Positions 25,564-33,617 are shown, counted from the first letter of the stretch. The stretch: DNA of 64,000 nucleotides from Streptomyces sp. NBC_00236 (GCF_036195045.1 NZ_CP108100.1:5270001-5334000), one strand, 5' to 3'. Program-made: numbers and translations. Notes: generated by a model from the sequence alone, not told the origin.

Positions 25564-25677
25564 CGCGGTCTCTGTTACGTATCGGCGGGCCGCGCCCGGC
25601 GGCGCTCCGCGCGGGTGGGGCGCGGTCTCTGTTACGTATCGACGGGCGGCGTCCAGCGGCGCTCTACGCGCGTAGGC
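25564..25677. repeat. 57-bp tandem duplication in the add promoter region
   Basis: Two copies, 25564-25620 and 25621-25677, share CGCGGTCTCTGTTACGTATC exactly, and the next 25 bases with a few changes. The right copy ends in the intact operator CTACGCGCGTAG. The left copy has CTCCGCGCGGGT at the same place, a decayed operator. A third CTGTTACGT lies inverted at 25522-25531 next to the hydrolase start. Confidence 0.75.
25664..25675 (+). promoter_or_regulatory. Perfect palindromic operator upstream of add
   Basis: CTACGCGCGTAG is identical on both strands and lies 16 bases before the adenosine deaminase ATG. A -10-like TTAGAGT follows at 25679-25685, placing the transcription start at or near the ATG and suggesting a leaderless mRNA. 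The same 12-mer precedes deoC and the purine nucleoside phosphorylase. Confidence 0.65.
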
Positions 25678-25691
25678 GTTAGAGTGCGTGG

Positions 25692-26846
25692 ATGATGAGC
25701 CCGACCCTCAATGTGCCCGGCCAGGATCAGATCCGGCGTGCCCCCAAGGTCCTTCTCCACGACCACCTCGACGGCGGCCTGCGCCCCGGGACGATCGTCG
25801 AACTCGCGGCGGCGGGCGGCTACGACGGCCTCCCGGAGACCGATGCCGACAAGCTCGGCATCTGGTTCAGGGACGCCGCCGACTCCGGGTCGCTGGAGCG
25901 CTATCTGGAGACGTTCGCCCATACGTGTGCCGTGATGCAGACCCGCGACGCGCTGGTCCGGGTCGCCGCCGAGTGCGCGGAGGACCTGGCCGCCGACGGT
26001 GTCGTCTATGCCGAGATCCGGTACGCCCCCGAGCAGCACCTGGAAGCCGGTCTGAGCCTCGAAGAGGTCGTCGAGGCCGTCAACGAGGGCTTCCGCGAGG
26101 GAGAGCGCCGGGCGCGGAAGGACGGGAACCGGATCAGGGTGGGCGCGCTGCTCACCGCGATGCGGCACGCCGCACGGTCGCTGGAGATCGCGGAACTGGC
26201 CAACCGCTACCGCGAGCAGGGCGTCGTCGGCTTCGACATCGCGGGCGCCGAGGCGGGCTTCCCGCCCACCCGGCACCTCGACGCCTTCGAGTACCTCAAG
26301 CGCGAGAACAACCACTTCACCATCCACGCCGGCGAGGCCTTCGGCCTGCCGTCGATCTGGCAGGCCATCCAGTGGTGCGGCGCCGACCGGCTCGGCCACG
26401 GCGTCCGCATCATCGACGACATCGAGGTCGCCGAGGACGGCAGTGTGAAGCTCGGCCGCCTCGCCTCGTACGTACGGGACAAGCGCATCCCGCTGGAGCT
26501 CTGCCCGACGTCCAACCTGCAGACCGGTGCCGCGGCCTCGTACGCCGAGCACCCGATCGGGCTGCTGCGCCGGCTTCACTTCCGGGCCACCGTGAACACG
26601 GACAACCGGCTGATGAGCGGGACGAGCATGAGCCGGGAATTCGAGAAGCTGACCGAGACCTTCGGATACACGCTCGATGACATGCAGTGGTTCACCGTCA
26701 ATGCGATGAAATCAGCATTCATTCCTTTCGATGAACGTCTGGCGATGATCAGTGACGTCATCAAGCCCGGATACGCCGAGCTGAAGTCCGAATGGCTCTT
26801 CGAGCAGACCGCTGCGACCAGCGTGTCTACCTCGGTCGCCGGCTGA
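25692..26846 (+). CDS. add: Adenosine deaminase
   Basis: A 384-residue zinc enzyme converting (deoxy)adenosine to (deoxy)inosine. Motifs are HDHLDGG (zinc ligands), TIHAGEAFG (catalytic Glu), DRLGHGV and [16 protein letters not shown], where NTDN takes the place of the usual TDDP stretch as in actinobacterial Add. No ribosome binding site precedes the ATG and the -10-like element is 6-7 bases upstream, so translation is probably leaderless. Inosine made here is a substrate for the phosphorylase at 39.8-40.6 kb, which carries the same operator. Confidence 0.95.
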   Translation: MMSPTLNVPGQDQIRRAPKVLLHDHLDGGLRPGTIVELAAAGGYDGLPETDADKLGIWFRDAADSGSLERYLETFAHTCAVMQTRDALVRVAAECAEDLAADGVVYAEIRYAPEQHLEAGLSLEEVVEAVNEGFREGERRARKDGNRIRVGALLTAMRHAARSLEIAELANRYREQGVVGFDIAGAEAGFPPTRHLDAFEYLKRENNHFTIHAGEAFGLPSIWQAIQWCGADRLGHGVRIIDDIEVAEDGSVKLGRLASYVRDKRIPLELCPTSNLQTGAAASYAEHPIGLLRRLHFRATVNTDNRLMSGTSMSREFEKLTETFGYTLDDMQWFTVNAMKSAFIPFDERLAMISDVIKPGYAELKSEWLFEQTAATSVSTSVAG

Positions 26847-26862
26847 ACGGACGCCTTCGGGG

Positions 26863-26891
26863 AACGGCCGGGAATCACTTTCCCGGCCGTT
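26863..26891 (+). terminator. Terminator after add
   Basis: Twelve-base arms AACGGCCGGGAA (26863-26874) and TTCCCGGCCGTT (26880-26891) with a 5-base loop are followed by TTTCCGCGTTTTCC, a T-rich tail rare for this genome. Confidence 0.85.
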
Positions 26892-26980
26892 TTCCGCGTT
26901 TTCCGATGTTTGCGGGACGGGCAGAAGGCTGACTACGTTGCAGAGCCGCTCACATCCCCTTCCCCAAGGATGAATTTCAC

Positions 26981-27295
26981 ATGAAGCAGTCTGCTGCCAG
27001 GACTCTCGGCGTCGCCGCTCTCGGTGCCGCTTTCGCCGCTGCCGCCGCCGGTACGGCGTCCGCCTCCGCGCTGCCGCTGGAGGCCGCGACCAGCGCCCTG
27101 CCCGTCGCCGGCGCACTGGCGAACGCCACGTCGACCCTGCCGGTCCAGGACACCGCCACCGAGCTCCTCGGCACCAGCCAGACGAAGGTCCTGGGCGACG
27201 CCACCGCTCCCGTCCAGGGGCTCATCGGCGGGATGCCCGCCGGTGGTCTGACGACCAGCGGTCTGTCGGCCAACGGGCTGCCCCTCGGCCGCTGA
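26981..27295 (+). CDS. Small secreted protein of unknown function
   Basis: A 104-residue protein with a clear signal peptide (KQSAARTLGVAALGAAFAAAAAGTASA). The mature 75 residues are short, uncharged and rich in Ala, Thr, Gly and Leu (LPVAGALANATSTLPVQDTATELLG, ending GLPLGR). It recalls the second small secreted protein at 33156-33572 in style (Leu-Pro-Val, Gln, Gly, Leu runs), but not in clear sequence identity. AAGGATG stands 10 bases upstream. It is flanked by strong terminators and so is monocistronic. I do not recognise the family. Confidence 0.75.
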   Translation: MKQSAARTLGVAALGAAFAAAAAGTASASALPLEAATSALPVAGALANATSTLPVQDTATELLGTSQTKVLGDATAPVQGLIGGMPAGGLTTSGLSANGLPLGR

Positions 27296-27311
27296 GGCAC
27301 GTCACACACAC

Positions 27312-27352
27312 GCCTGTGGGCGGACACCCGGTTCCGGGGTCCGCCCACAGGC
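27312..27352. terminator. Hairpin between convergent small genes
   Basis: Thirteen-base arms GCCTGTGGGCGGA (27312-27324) and TCCGCCCACAGGC (27340-27352) lie 17 bases after the secreted-protein stop and face the convergent PspC gene. Confidence 0.75.
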
Positions 27353-27385
27353 GTTGTGCGTACGGGGCTACCAGTCTGTACGGGA

Positions 27386-27592
27386 CTACCAGGCGGTCGC
27401 GGCGGACGACGGCCGCTCCTGGGGGAGCAGCAGCCACAGCGCCAGGTAGAGCAGGAACTGCGGGCCCGGCAGCAGGCACGAGACGACGAAGATGATGCGC
27501 ATGGTCCTCGCCGAGGTGCCGAAGCGCCGTGCCAGCGCTGCGCACACCCCGCCGAGCATGCGTCCGTCACGGGGGCGGGCAAGTGCGGCCAT
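27386..27592 (-). CDS. PspC-domain small membrane protein
   Basis: A 68-residue protein that is almost wholly one PspC domain: RPRDGRMLGGVCAALARRFGTSARTMRIIFVVSCLLPGPQFLLYLALWLLLP. One hydrophobic hairpin is embedded in the membrane. Stand-alone PspC proteins are linked to envelope-stress sensing. AAGGAG is 7 bases before ATG 27592. Confidence 0.9.
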   Translation of the reverse strand: MAALARPRDGRMLGGVCAALARRFGTSARTMRIIFVVSCLLPGPQFLLYLALWLLLPQERPSSAATAW

Positions 27593-27695
27593 GGTGGGCT
27601 CCTTCGCGAACCGTTGCTGAATTACCGAGGAGGGAGCGGGTCGTTGCGCTCCCGGTGTATCCAGGATGGCCCGGGCAACGGGGCAAAGCGTCGCT

Positions 27696-28265
27696 CTACG
27701 GGGCGATACCGACCCTGGAAATCGTCGGGGTCGATCCCTGAGAGGCCGACAGCGACGAGGGCTGGGCCGTGCGCGCCGCCCGGGGCAGCAGGCGTCCCCG
27801 CTCCACCTCGCGGCGGCGCTGTCGCGCTCGCCAGGCCGGAACGACCAGGACATGCGCGAGAGCCACGCCGACCGTGTTCAGGAGCAGCGAGTCGACGTCG
27901 ACCACCTGGCCGGGCACTCCGGTCTGGCCCAGTTCGATGGCCAGCGAGATCAGCGCCCCGGCCGCGACCGTACGGGTCAGTGACGCCCACGGGGAGACGA
28001 GAAGCCGGCCTCCGGCCAGCGGCAGCAGCACGCCCAGCGGGGCCAGCAGCAGGAGCTGCTTGCCGATGTGACGGGCGGCGGCGACCGGGCCCAGGGACAG
28101 GTCGGCCTTGATTCCGGCGAACGGCTGGAGGTTGGCGGCGGTCATCCACGGCACGTCCAGGGGGCGCAGAGTCAGCCACCCGACGAACAGCAGATGCGCG
28201 AGGAGCAGTGACACTCCGACCGCGCGGAAACGGATGACGGCTTGGCCGCCCGAACCTTGACGCAC
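27696..28265 (-). CDS. VanZ-family membrane protein
   Basis: A 189-residue membrane protein with the VanZ pattern: LRPLDVPWMTAANLQPF, a central pair of segments, and the motif SLAIELGQTGVPGQVVDVDSLLLNTVGVALAH. The C-terminal tail is basic and cytosolic. Some VanZ proteins give low-level teicoplanin resistance, but most have no known role. GTG 28265 is chosen over an in-frame TTG at 28274. No operon with neighbours is evident: gaps are 94 and 103 bases. Confidence 0.85.
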   Translation of the reverse strand: MRQGSGGQAVIRFRAVGVSLLLAHLLFVGWLTLRPLDVPWMTAANLQPFAGIKADLSLGPVAAARHIGKQLLLLAPLGVLLPLAGGRLLVSPWASLTRTVAAGALISLAIELGQTGVPGQVVDVDSLLLNTVGVALAHVLVVPAWRARQRRREVERGRLLPRAARTAQPSSLSASQGSTPTISRVGIAP

Positions 28266-28359
28266 GTCACCCAAGACGCGGGCGGCGGCAGGATCGGTTC
28301 CGCTCCGGTGGGGGAGACCTGGCTCACGTGGTTCCCGCGCCGCCCGTGAGCCGGACCGG

Positions 28360-29004
28360 TCAGGGCAGCTGGGCCGTGTCCGCCGTAGGAACGGCCTTCG
28401 GGCTGGCCTTCGTCTCCGTCGTGCACAGGTAGGCGCGCGGTGCGTAGTCGCCCGGGCCGCCGAGTGTCATCGACTCGTCGGGGACGAGCGACTCGCTCTC
28501 GGCGAACGTGCAGACGATCTGTGCCAGTGCCTCGGACGGCAGGTCCTCCGGCTGCACGCTGAGACGCAGCGTGCCCTTCGGGTCGCCCGCGTGGGGGCCG
28601 TCGACCCGGAGCGTCCCGGGGACGTGCGTGGAGAACCCGGCCTGCTTCTCCGTGTCCGGCGGTTCCAGGCGCAGTTCGTCCAGGAGGGCCCGGGCGATCC
28701 GGAGCCGGTCCGACGCCGTCTCCCGGACCTGCACCGCGCGGTCCACGGTGACCAGCTCCGAGGCGCAGACCAGATAGATCTGCACGGGGATGCCCTGCTG
28801 GGCCTGGGTGGTGATGTCCTCCGCCGGCATGGCGCACGGCACCCGGGAGGGGGCCGGTCCCGCGTCGACGGGGACCGACGTCGTCCTGATCCCGCAGCCC
28901 GTGGCCAGTGCCGCGCAGAGCGCGGCGGCGGCGAGGGCCGCGGCGGGGCGGCGGCCCGGGCGTGGCGCGGCGGGGCGGCGGCCCCGGCGTCCGGTGGGTG
29001 TCAC
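28360..29004 (-). CDS. GerMN-like lipoprotein of the AfsQ locus
   Basis: A 214-residue lipoprotein. A long basic lead (GRRGRRPAAPRPGRRP) and hydrophobic stretch end in the lipobox LATGC. The body follows the GerMN pattern: GIPVQIYLVCASELVTVDRAVQ, IARALLDELRLEPPDTEKQAGFSTHVPG and LAQIVCTFAES. GTG 29004 overlaps the sensor kinase stop (GTGA), so it is the third gene of an afsQ1-afsQ2-lipoprotein operon. It may tune the kinase from outside the membrane, as CseA does for the CseB/CseC pair, but that is an inference. Confidence 0.88.
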   Translation of the reverse strand: MTPTGRRGRRPAAPRPGRRPAAALAAAALCAALATGCGIRTTSVPVDAGPAPSRVPCAMPAEDITTQAQQGIPVQIYLVCASELVTVDRAVQVRETASDRLRIARALLDELRLEPPDTEKQAGFSTHVPGTLRVDGPHAGDPKGTLRLSVQPEDLPSEALAQIVCTFAESESLVPDESMTLGGPGDYAPRAYLCTTETKASPKAVPTADTAQLP

Positions 29005-30539
29005 GTGGCGTCGTCCTCCTGGTCGGGGATCTCCGCGCCGTGACCCTCGGTGGTGCGGCTCAGCGCCTCCGCGTCACGCGGCAGGCGCAGGACGAATATC
29101 GCGCCGTCGCCGTCCGGCGAGTTCGCGGCGGTGATGTCGCCGCCGTGGATGTGCGCGTTCTCCATGGCGATCGAGAGCCCCAGGCCGCTGCCCTCGGAGC
29201 GGGGGCGGGAGGCGCTGGCCTTGTAGAAGCGGTCGAAGACGTGCGGCAGCACGTCCTCGGGGATGCCGGGACCGTGGTCGCGTACCTCGATGACGAGGTC
29301 GTCGCCCTCGGTCCGCACCGTGACCCGTACGGGTGAACCGCCGTGCTTCAGCGCGTTGCCGATCAGATTGGCCAGGATCACGTCGAGCCGGCGCGGATCG
29401 AGGCGGACCATCATGCCGCGCTCGGCGTCCAGGTCCACCGCGTCCAGCCAGGCGCGGACGTCGATGCAGGCGGTCACCTGGTCGGCGACGTCGACGGTGT
29501 CGAGGACGAGACGGGCCGTGCCCGCGTCGAAGCGGGTGACCTCCATCAGGTTCTCCACCAGGTCGTTGAGGCGCCGGGTCTCGCTGACCACCAGGTGCAC
29601 GGCGGGCGCGATCATCGGGTCGAGGCTGTCGGCCTCGTCCTCCAGCACCTCGGCGACCGCGGTGATCGCGGTGAGCGGGGTGCGCAGTTCGTGCGACATG
29701 TCGGCGACGAAGCGGCGGCTGGACTCCTCCCGCGCGCTCATGTCCGCGACCTTCTTCTCCAGGGAGCTCGCCGTTCTGTTGAACGTCCGGGAGAGATCGG
29801 CCAGTTCATCGGTGCCGGACACCGTGAGGCGGGTGTCGAGCTTGCCCTCACCGAGCTTGCGCGCGGCGTCGCCGAGCCGTTGCACGGGACGCAGCACCGT
29901 CGTCGCCGCGGCCTGGGCGAGCAGGGCGGAGCCGACGAGGGCCAGGGCGGTGGCGATCCCCAGTGACCAGGCGAGGGAGTTGAGGTCCTGCCGTTCCTGG
30001 TCGAGCGACTTGAGCATGTAGCCGGTCGGGCCGCCGCCGATGATCTTCGTACCGGCGACGAGATACGGCGTGCCGCGGATCGAGGTCCGCTGCCAGAACA
30101 GGTGGTACTCGTACTTGTTGCCCGCCTTGACCGGCTGCTTCCTGTCGACCTGCTGCTGGAGCGACACCGGCACGTTGTCGCGGGTGAAGGTGTCCAGGTC
30201 GGAGTTGCCGACGATCGGCTTGCCGGGATCGCGCTCGTCGATCAGCAGCACGCTGTAGCCGGGGCTGCTGCTCGCCATCTGCACGGCGGCGGTCTGCAGG
30301 TCCTCCTTGGTGGGGTTCAGCGGCAGCGAGGCCGCGCGGCCCTGCATCTCCTGCCGGAAGTCCCCGAGCGCGGAGTCCTGTGTACGGGTCAGCACCGCCT
30401 CGCGGTTCAGCCAGTACGCGATCCCGGACGCGGACACCGCGGCGGTCAGCGCGACCAGGGCGAACACGACGACGAGCCGCAGCCGCAGGCTGGTCCAGCG
30501 GAGCCCGGCCAGCAGGCTCCGCCGCACAGCCGTGCTCAC
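29001..30539 (-). CDS. afsQ2: Sensor histidine kinase AfsQ2
   Basis: A 512-residue membrane kinase. Two membrane segments (LRLRLVVVFALVALTAAVSASGIAYWL near 20-45 and LAWSLGIATALALVGSALLAQ near 180-200) flank an extracellular sensor. HAMP, the H box FVADMSHELRTPLTAI, the N box NLIGNALKHGGSP and G boxes DHGPGIPED and GSGLGLSIAMENAHIHGG follow. GTG 30539 overlaps the response regulator stop (GTGA). It phosphorylates AfsQ1. The S. coelicolor pair responds to nitrogen status (for example glutamate as sole nitrogen source) and affects antibiotic production. Confidence 0.93.
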   Translation of the reverse strand: MSTAVRRSLLAGLRWTSLRLRLVVVFALVALTAAVSASGIAYWLNREAVLTRTQDSALGDFRQEMQGRAASLPLNPTKEDLQTAAVQMASSSPGYSVLLIDERDPGKPIVGNSDLDTFTRDNVPVSLQQQVDRKQPVKAGNKYEYHLFWQRTSIRGTPYLVAGTKIIGGGPTGYMLKSLDQERQDLNSLAWSLGIATALALVGSALLAQAAATTVLRPVQRLGDAARKLGEGKLDTRLTVSGTDELADLSRTFNRTASSLEKKVADMSAREESSRRFVADMSHELRTPLTAITAVAEVLEDEADSLDPMIAPAVHLVVSETRRLNDLVENLMEVTRFDAGTARLVLDTVDVADQVTACIDVRAWLDAVDLDAERGMMVRLDPRRLDVILANLIGNALKHGGSPVRVTVRTEGDDLVIEVRDHGPGIPEDVLPHVFDRFYKASASRPRSEGSGLGLSIAMENAHIHGGDITAANSPDGDGAIFVLRLPRDAEALSRTTEGHGAEIPDQEDDAT

Positions 30540-31222
30540 TGCGGCGAGTCCAGCCGGTACCCCACGCCCCGCACGGTACGGATCAGGGTCGGCGAGGACG
30601 GTACGTCCTCCACCTTCGCGCGCAGCCGCTGGACGCAGGCGTCCACCAGGCGCGAGTCGCCGAGGTAGTCGTGCTCCCACACGAGGCGCAGCAGCTGCTG
30701 CCGTGACAGGGCCTGGCCCGGCCGGCGGCTCAGCTCCAGGAGGAGGCGCAGCTCGGTCGGCGTGAGCTGCAGGTCCTCCCCGTTCTTCGTCACGGTCATG
30801 GCGGACCGGTCGATGACCACGCTGCCGAACGTGGCGGAGTCCGTGGACTCGCGCTCACCGCGGCGCAGCACCGCGCGGATCCGGGCGTCGAGCACCCGGC
30901 CCTGCACGGGTTTCACCACATAGTCGTCGGCACCGGACTCCAGACCGACCACGACGTCGATGTCGTCGCTCCGCGCGGTCAGCAGGATGATCGGCAGTTG
31001 GTCGGTGCGCCGGATGCGCCGGCACACCTCGAAACCGTCGATCCCGGGCAGCATCACATCCAGCACGACCAGGTCGGGTCGCTGCTCGCGCAGCAGGTTG
31101 AGGCCGTCCTCTCCCGTCGCCGCGGTGGCCACACGGTGGCCCTGGCGAGACAGCGAGAGTTCGAGGGCCGTGCGGATGGCGTCGTCGTCCTCGATCAGCA
31201 ACAGGAAAGGCACGTTGGTCAT
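30536..31222 (-). CDS. afsQ1: Response regulator AfsQ1
   Basis: A 228-residue OmpR-type regulator. The receiver (LLLIEDDDAIRTALELSL, phosphoacceptor Asp 55 in VVLDVMLPG, Lys in YVVKPV) precedes the winged-helix DNA-binding domain (LTPTELRLLLELSRRPGQALSRQQLLRLVW). The sequence is close to S. coelicolor AfsQ1. ATG 31222 adds three residues relative to the GTG at 31213, and neither has a clear ribosome binding site. It is divergent from sigQ, with its known-type binding box between them. Confidence 0.93.
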   Translation of the reverse strand: MTNVPFLLLIEDDDAIRTALELSLSRQGHRVATAATGEDGLNLLREQRPDLVVLDVMLPGIDGFEVCRRIRRTDQLPIILLTARSDDIDVVVGLESGADDYVVKPVQGRVLDARIRAVLRRGERESTDSATFGSVVIDRSAMTVTKNGEDLQLTPTELRLLLELSRRPGQALSRQQLLRLVWEHDYLGDSRLVDACVQRLRAKVEDVPSSPTLIRTVRGVGYRLDSPQ

Positions 31223-31306
31223 TCTGACCCATGGGGGTGCCCTAGTTCGACAGTTGGTCCCCTCTCATGCATCCGGCGGCCCCGAATCACGTCCGCGCCG
31301 GGCCCT

Positions 31307-31322
31307 GTGACAGGTCTGTGAC
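31307..31322. promoter_or_regulatory. AfsQ1 box in the afsQ1-sigQ intergenic region
   Basis: GTGAC-AGGTCT-GTGAC fits the reported AfsQ1 consensus GTnAC-n6-GTnAC exactly. It lies about 85 bases from both the afsQ1 and sigQ starts, the expected place for control of sigQ and autoregulation. Confidence 0.85.
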
Positions 31323-31405
31323 AGTCGGCGGACAGGGCCATGAAATCGCCCCGGCAAGCTCGTTGACACAAGGAACGGACGGACTCCACCGACGGGGGGC
31401 GCGAG

Positions 31406-32167
31406 ATGAACACAACGCACAGCATCACCACGAGCGCAGTTGTCACGCGTCTCCACGACGTCGGGCGGAGCACCGAGAAGTCCGGCGCCGCAGTGAACGG
31501 ACGGGGGTGCGTTCGAGGCGCCGGGCGTCAGCACCCGTCATACATGACGGTGGTCGACGCGCCTGCCGCCACGGGGGCGGGCAACGGGGGAAGCACGTAC
31601 GGGGAGGTCACGGGGGAGCGGAAGGCCCCGGAGCGGGCCGAGGACGCCGAAGCGGCGTTCACGGCCTACGTCCGGGAGCGCCGCGCCTCCCTGTACGCCA
31701 CCGCCTACCACCTGACCGGTGACCGGTTCGAGGCCGAGGACCTGCTGCAGAGCGCCCTCTTCTCGACGTACCGGGCATGGGACCGGATCAGCGACAAGGC
31801 GGCGGTCGGCGGCTATCTGCGCCGCACCATGACGAACCTGCACATCAGCGCCTGGCGCAGGCGCAAGCTGAACGAATACCCGACCGAGGAGCTGCCGGAG
31901 ACGGCGGGCGACACGGACGCGATGCGCGGTACGGAGCTGCGCGCCGTGCTCTGGCAGGCGCTGGCGCGACTGCCCGAGACGCAGCGCACGATGCTGGTCC
32001 TGCGCTACTACGAGGGCCGTACGGACCCGGAGATCGCGTCCATCCTCGACATCAGTGTCGGCACGGTGAAGTCCAGCATCTGGCGGTCGCTCCGCCGGCT
32101 GCGCGAGGACGAGGTCCTCAGCTTCGGCCGTGACGAGGAGGAGTCCTTCGGCGAGCTGGTGGCCTGA
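31406..32167 (+). CDS. sigQ: ECF sigma factor SigQ
   Basis: A 253-residue sigma factor. Region 2 (VRERRASLYATAYHLTGDRFEAEDLLQSALFSTYRAWDRI) and region 4 (LPETQRTMLVLRYYEGRTDPEIASILDISVGTVKSSIWRSLRRLR) are complete. The first 65 residues are a disordered Thr/Gly/Ala-rich extension. ATG 31406 has GGGG about 8 bases upstream; an internal ATG at 31544 has no binding site. No anti-sigma gene is adjacent. In S. coelicolor sigQ is a direct target of AfsQ1 and opposes its effect on antibiotic production. Confidence 0.92.
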   Translation: MNTTHSITTSAVVTRLHDVGRSTEKSGAAVNGRGCVRGAGRQHPSYMTVVDAPAATGAGNGGSTYGEVTGERKAPERAEDAEAAFTAYVRERRASLYATAYHLTGDRFEAEDLLQSALFSTYRAWDRISDKAAVGGYLRRTMTNLHISAWRRRKLNEYPTEELPETAGDTDAMRGTELRAVLWQALARLPETQRTMLVLRYYEGRTDPEIASILDISVGTVKSSIWRSLRRLREDEVLSFGRDEEESFGELVA

Positions 32168-32197
32168 GGCAACGGGGGGAACGGGGTACGGGGGCGC

Positions 32198-32270
32198 CGC
32201 TTCGGGGGAGGCGGCGTTGTCACGGGGGAAGCGGGGCCGTCGCTTCGGGGGAGGCGGCGGTGCCACGGGG
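32198..32270. repeat. G-rich direct repeat after sigQ
   Basis: Two copies of CGCTTCGGGGGAGGCGGCG plus a similar tail (32198-32226 and 32241-32270, period 43) lie in a stretch with eight runs of four or more G. A G-quadruplex is possible on the plus strand. The function is unknown. Confidence 0.6.
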
Positions 32271-32289
32271 GTACGGGGTACGGGGAAGT

Positions 32290-32330
32290 CGAAGGGTCGG
32301 ACGGGCCGGGGGGTCCTGTCCGGCCCTTCG
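32290..32330. terminator. Terminator between sigQ and the uridine kinase gene
   Basis: Thirteen-base arms (32290-32302, 32318-32330) pair perfectly apart from one G-U step, with a 15-base loop. They lie between convergent genes. Confidence 0.7.
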
Positions 32331-32363
32331 GCGTTTGTGAGCAGGGGCCCGAGTTCGTTCCGG

Positions 32364-33014
32364 TCAGTCGCCGGACGGGCTCACGGGCGCGGGCGCTGGT
32401 GTGCGGCAGCGGCCCGCCGCGGCGGCTGCCAGGCGGCCCAGGGCCTCGGCCTTGCCGCAGGGGTACGCTCCCAGCTCCTCCTGGCGCGCCACGATGCGGC
32501 GTTCGGCGCGCATCAGCCGCCAGCCCCGGCGCAGCAGGAAGGGCACGGACTTGCGGCCTTCGCGCAGGTCCCGCAGCAGCCGGCGGCGGAACGTGGTCGA
32601 CGGGCGGCCGCGCAGGCACAGGGCGTCCGCGAGGAGGCCCAGGGACTGGCACCGCGCCACGATGTCCGCCGCGAAGATCCCCTCGGCCACGAAGAGCGGC
32701 GTGCGCTCGATGTGGAAGCCCTCGTGTCCCGTACGGGAGCTGGTCGCGATGTCGTACACCGGTACGTCGGTCCGTCCGGTGCGGCACAGTTCCGTGATCG
32801 CGGCGACCGCCGCGTCGGCGTCCCAGGACAGGGCGGAGTCCCAGTCGATGTCCGTGCTGCCGGTGACGAGCGGCAGCGTGGGGTCGCCGGCCTCCTTGTA
32901 GAAGTCGTCCAGCCGCAGCACCGGAAGACCGGTACGGGCGGCCAGGGATGACTTGCCGGAGCCGGAGGGGCCCGCCAGCAGGACGACGCGGGTCGAAATC
33001 GCTTGGGAACTCAC
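32364..33014 (-). CDS. Uridine kinase-like P-loop kinase
   Basis: A 216-residue soluble kinase. Walker A is GPSGSGKSS, followed by LRLDDFYKEAGDPTLPLV (the uridine kinase DDFYK motif) and WDSALSWDADAAVAAI. VVEGIFAAD-type sequence (FVAEGIFAAD) is the second conserved motif. It should phosphorylate uridine or a related nucleoside, a salvage step that fits the neighbourhood. GTG 33014 gives the usual SSQAISTRVVLLAG start; GTG 33044 is the alternative. Confidence 0.85.
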   Translation of the reverse strand: MSSQAISTRVVLLAGPSGSGKSSLAARTGLPVLRLDDFYKEAGDPTLPLVTGSTDIDWDSALSWDADAAVAAITELCRTGRTDVPVYDIATSSRTGHEGFHIERTPLFVAEGIFAADIVARCQSLGLLADALCLRGRPSTTFRRRLLRDLREGRKSVPFLLRRGWRLMRAERRIVARQEELGAYPCGKAEALGRLAAAAAGRCRTPAPAPVSPSGD

Positions 33015-33155
33015 AGAACACAAGTGTGAGGCATTGACCCGCACAGGGGATCCCCGGAGGTCCTGTTGGTATCCGGCATCACACCTCAACTACTCTGTGC
33101 ACTCAACCGATTACTCGATTGATGGTTCGAATCGGCCCGATCAGGTGGGAACTTC

Positions 33156-33572
33156 ATGGCACGTCACGCACTTTCCAAGTCCCGGCGCCGCACGCTGCTG
33201 CGGGCAGGTCTGACCGTCACCGCGGTGGGTGCCGCGCTCGGTGCGGGGGGTGCGGCGGCCCAGGCGGCCCCGCTGCCCCTCGTGCAGGCGTCGGGTACGG
33301 ACACCAGCCTCGGCGAGGCGAGCGAGGCGGCCGGCGGTGCGGTCACCGGCGCGCTCGGCCACTCGCTCGAGAACGGCATCGCGCCCGTGACGCATCTGCG
33401 GCTCGACCCGCTGGCCGGTACGGGCGTCGACCCGCTGGACAACGCGGTGGGGACGCAGGTCGCCGACTTCAAGCCGGTCTCCACCGCGCTGGTCACCGAC
33501 CCGGTGACCAGTGGCGGCGCGCTGAAGGACCTGCCCGTGGTGGGGCAGGTCACGGGCCTGCTGCACCGCTGA
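33156..33572 (+). CDS. Small secreted protein of unknown function
   Basis: A 138-residue exported protein. The signal peptide has a KSRRRTLLRAGLT start, possibly twin-arginine, and ends near QAA. The mature part is Ala/Gly/Leu-rich with DPLAGTGVDPLDNAVGTQVADFKPVSTALVTDPVTSGGALKDLPVVGQVTGLL; no cysteine and no known domain. GGTGGGA stands 7 bases upstream. It is the sole gene of its unit, ending in a bidirectional terminator. A protein of similar composition is encoded at 26981-27295. Confidence 0.75.
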   Translation: MARHALSKSRRRTLLRAGLTVTAVGAALGAGGAAAQAAPLPLVQASGTDTSLGEASEAAGGAVTGALGHSLENGIAPVTHLRLDPLAGTGVDPLDNAVGTQVADFKPVSTALVTDPVTSGGALKDLPVVGQVTGLLHR

Positions 33573-33578
33573 CGCGAA

Positions 33579-33617
33579 GCGGCCCGCGCCCCGGATTCCT
33601 TCCAGGGCGCGGGCCGC
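33579..33617. terminator. Bidirectional terminator
   Basis: Perfect 13-base arms GCGGCCCGCGCCC (33579-33591) and GGGCGCGGGCCGC (33605-33617) with a 13-base loop lie between the convergent secreted-protein and aldehyde dehydrogenase genes. Confidence 0.8.

Noticed and set aside
25564..25677. CRISPR-like repeat
   Set aside because: Two adjacent copies without spacers and no cas genes; this is a promoter duplication.
28360..32167. Antibiotic biosynthetic cluster near the afsQ genes
   Set aside because: AfsQ1, AfsQ2 and SigQ are global regulators; no biosynthetic enzymes lie next to them.
33118..33140. GGTTCGAATC resembling a tRNA T-loop
   Set aside because: The flanking bases do not pair as a T-stem, and no acceptor, D or anticodon arm can be built around it.
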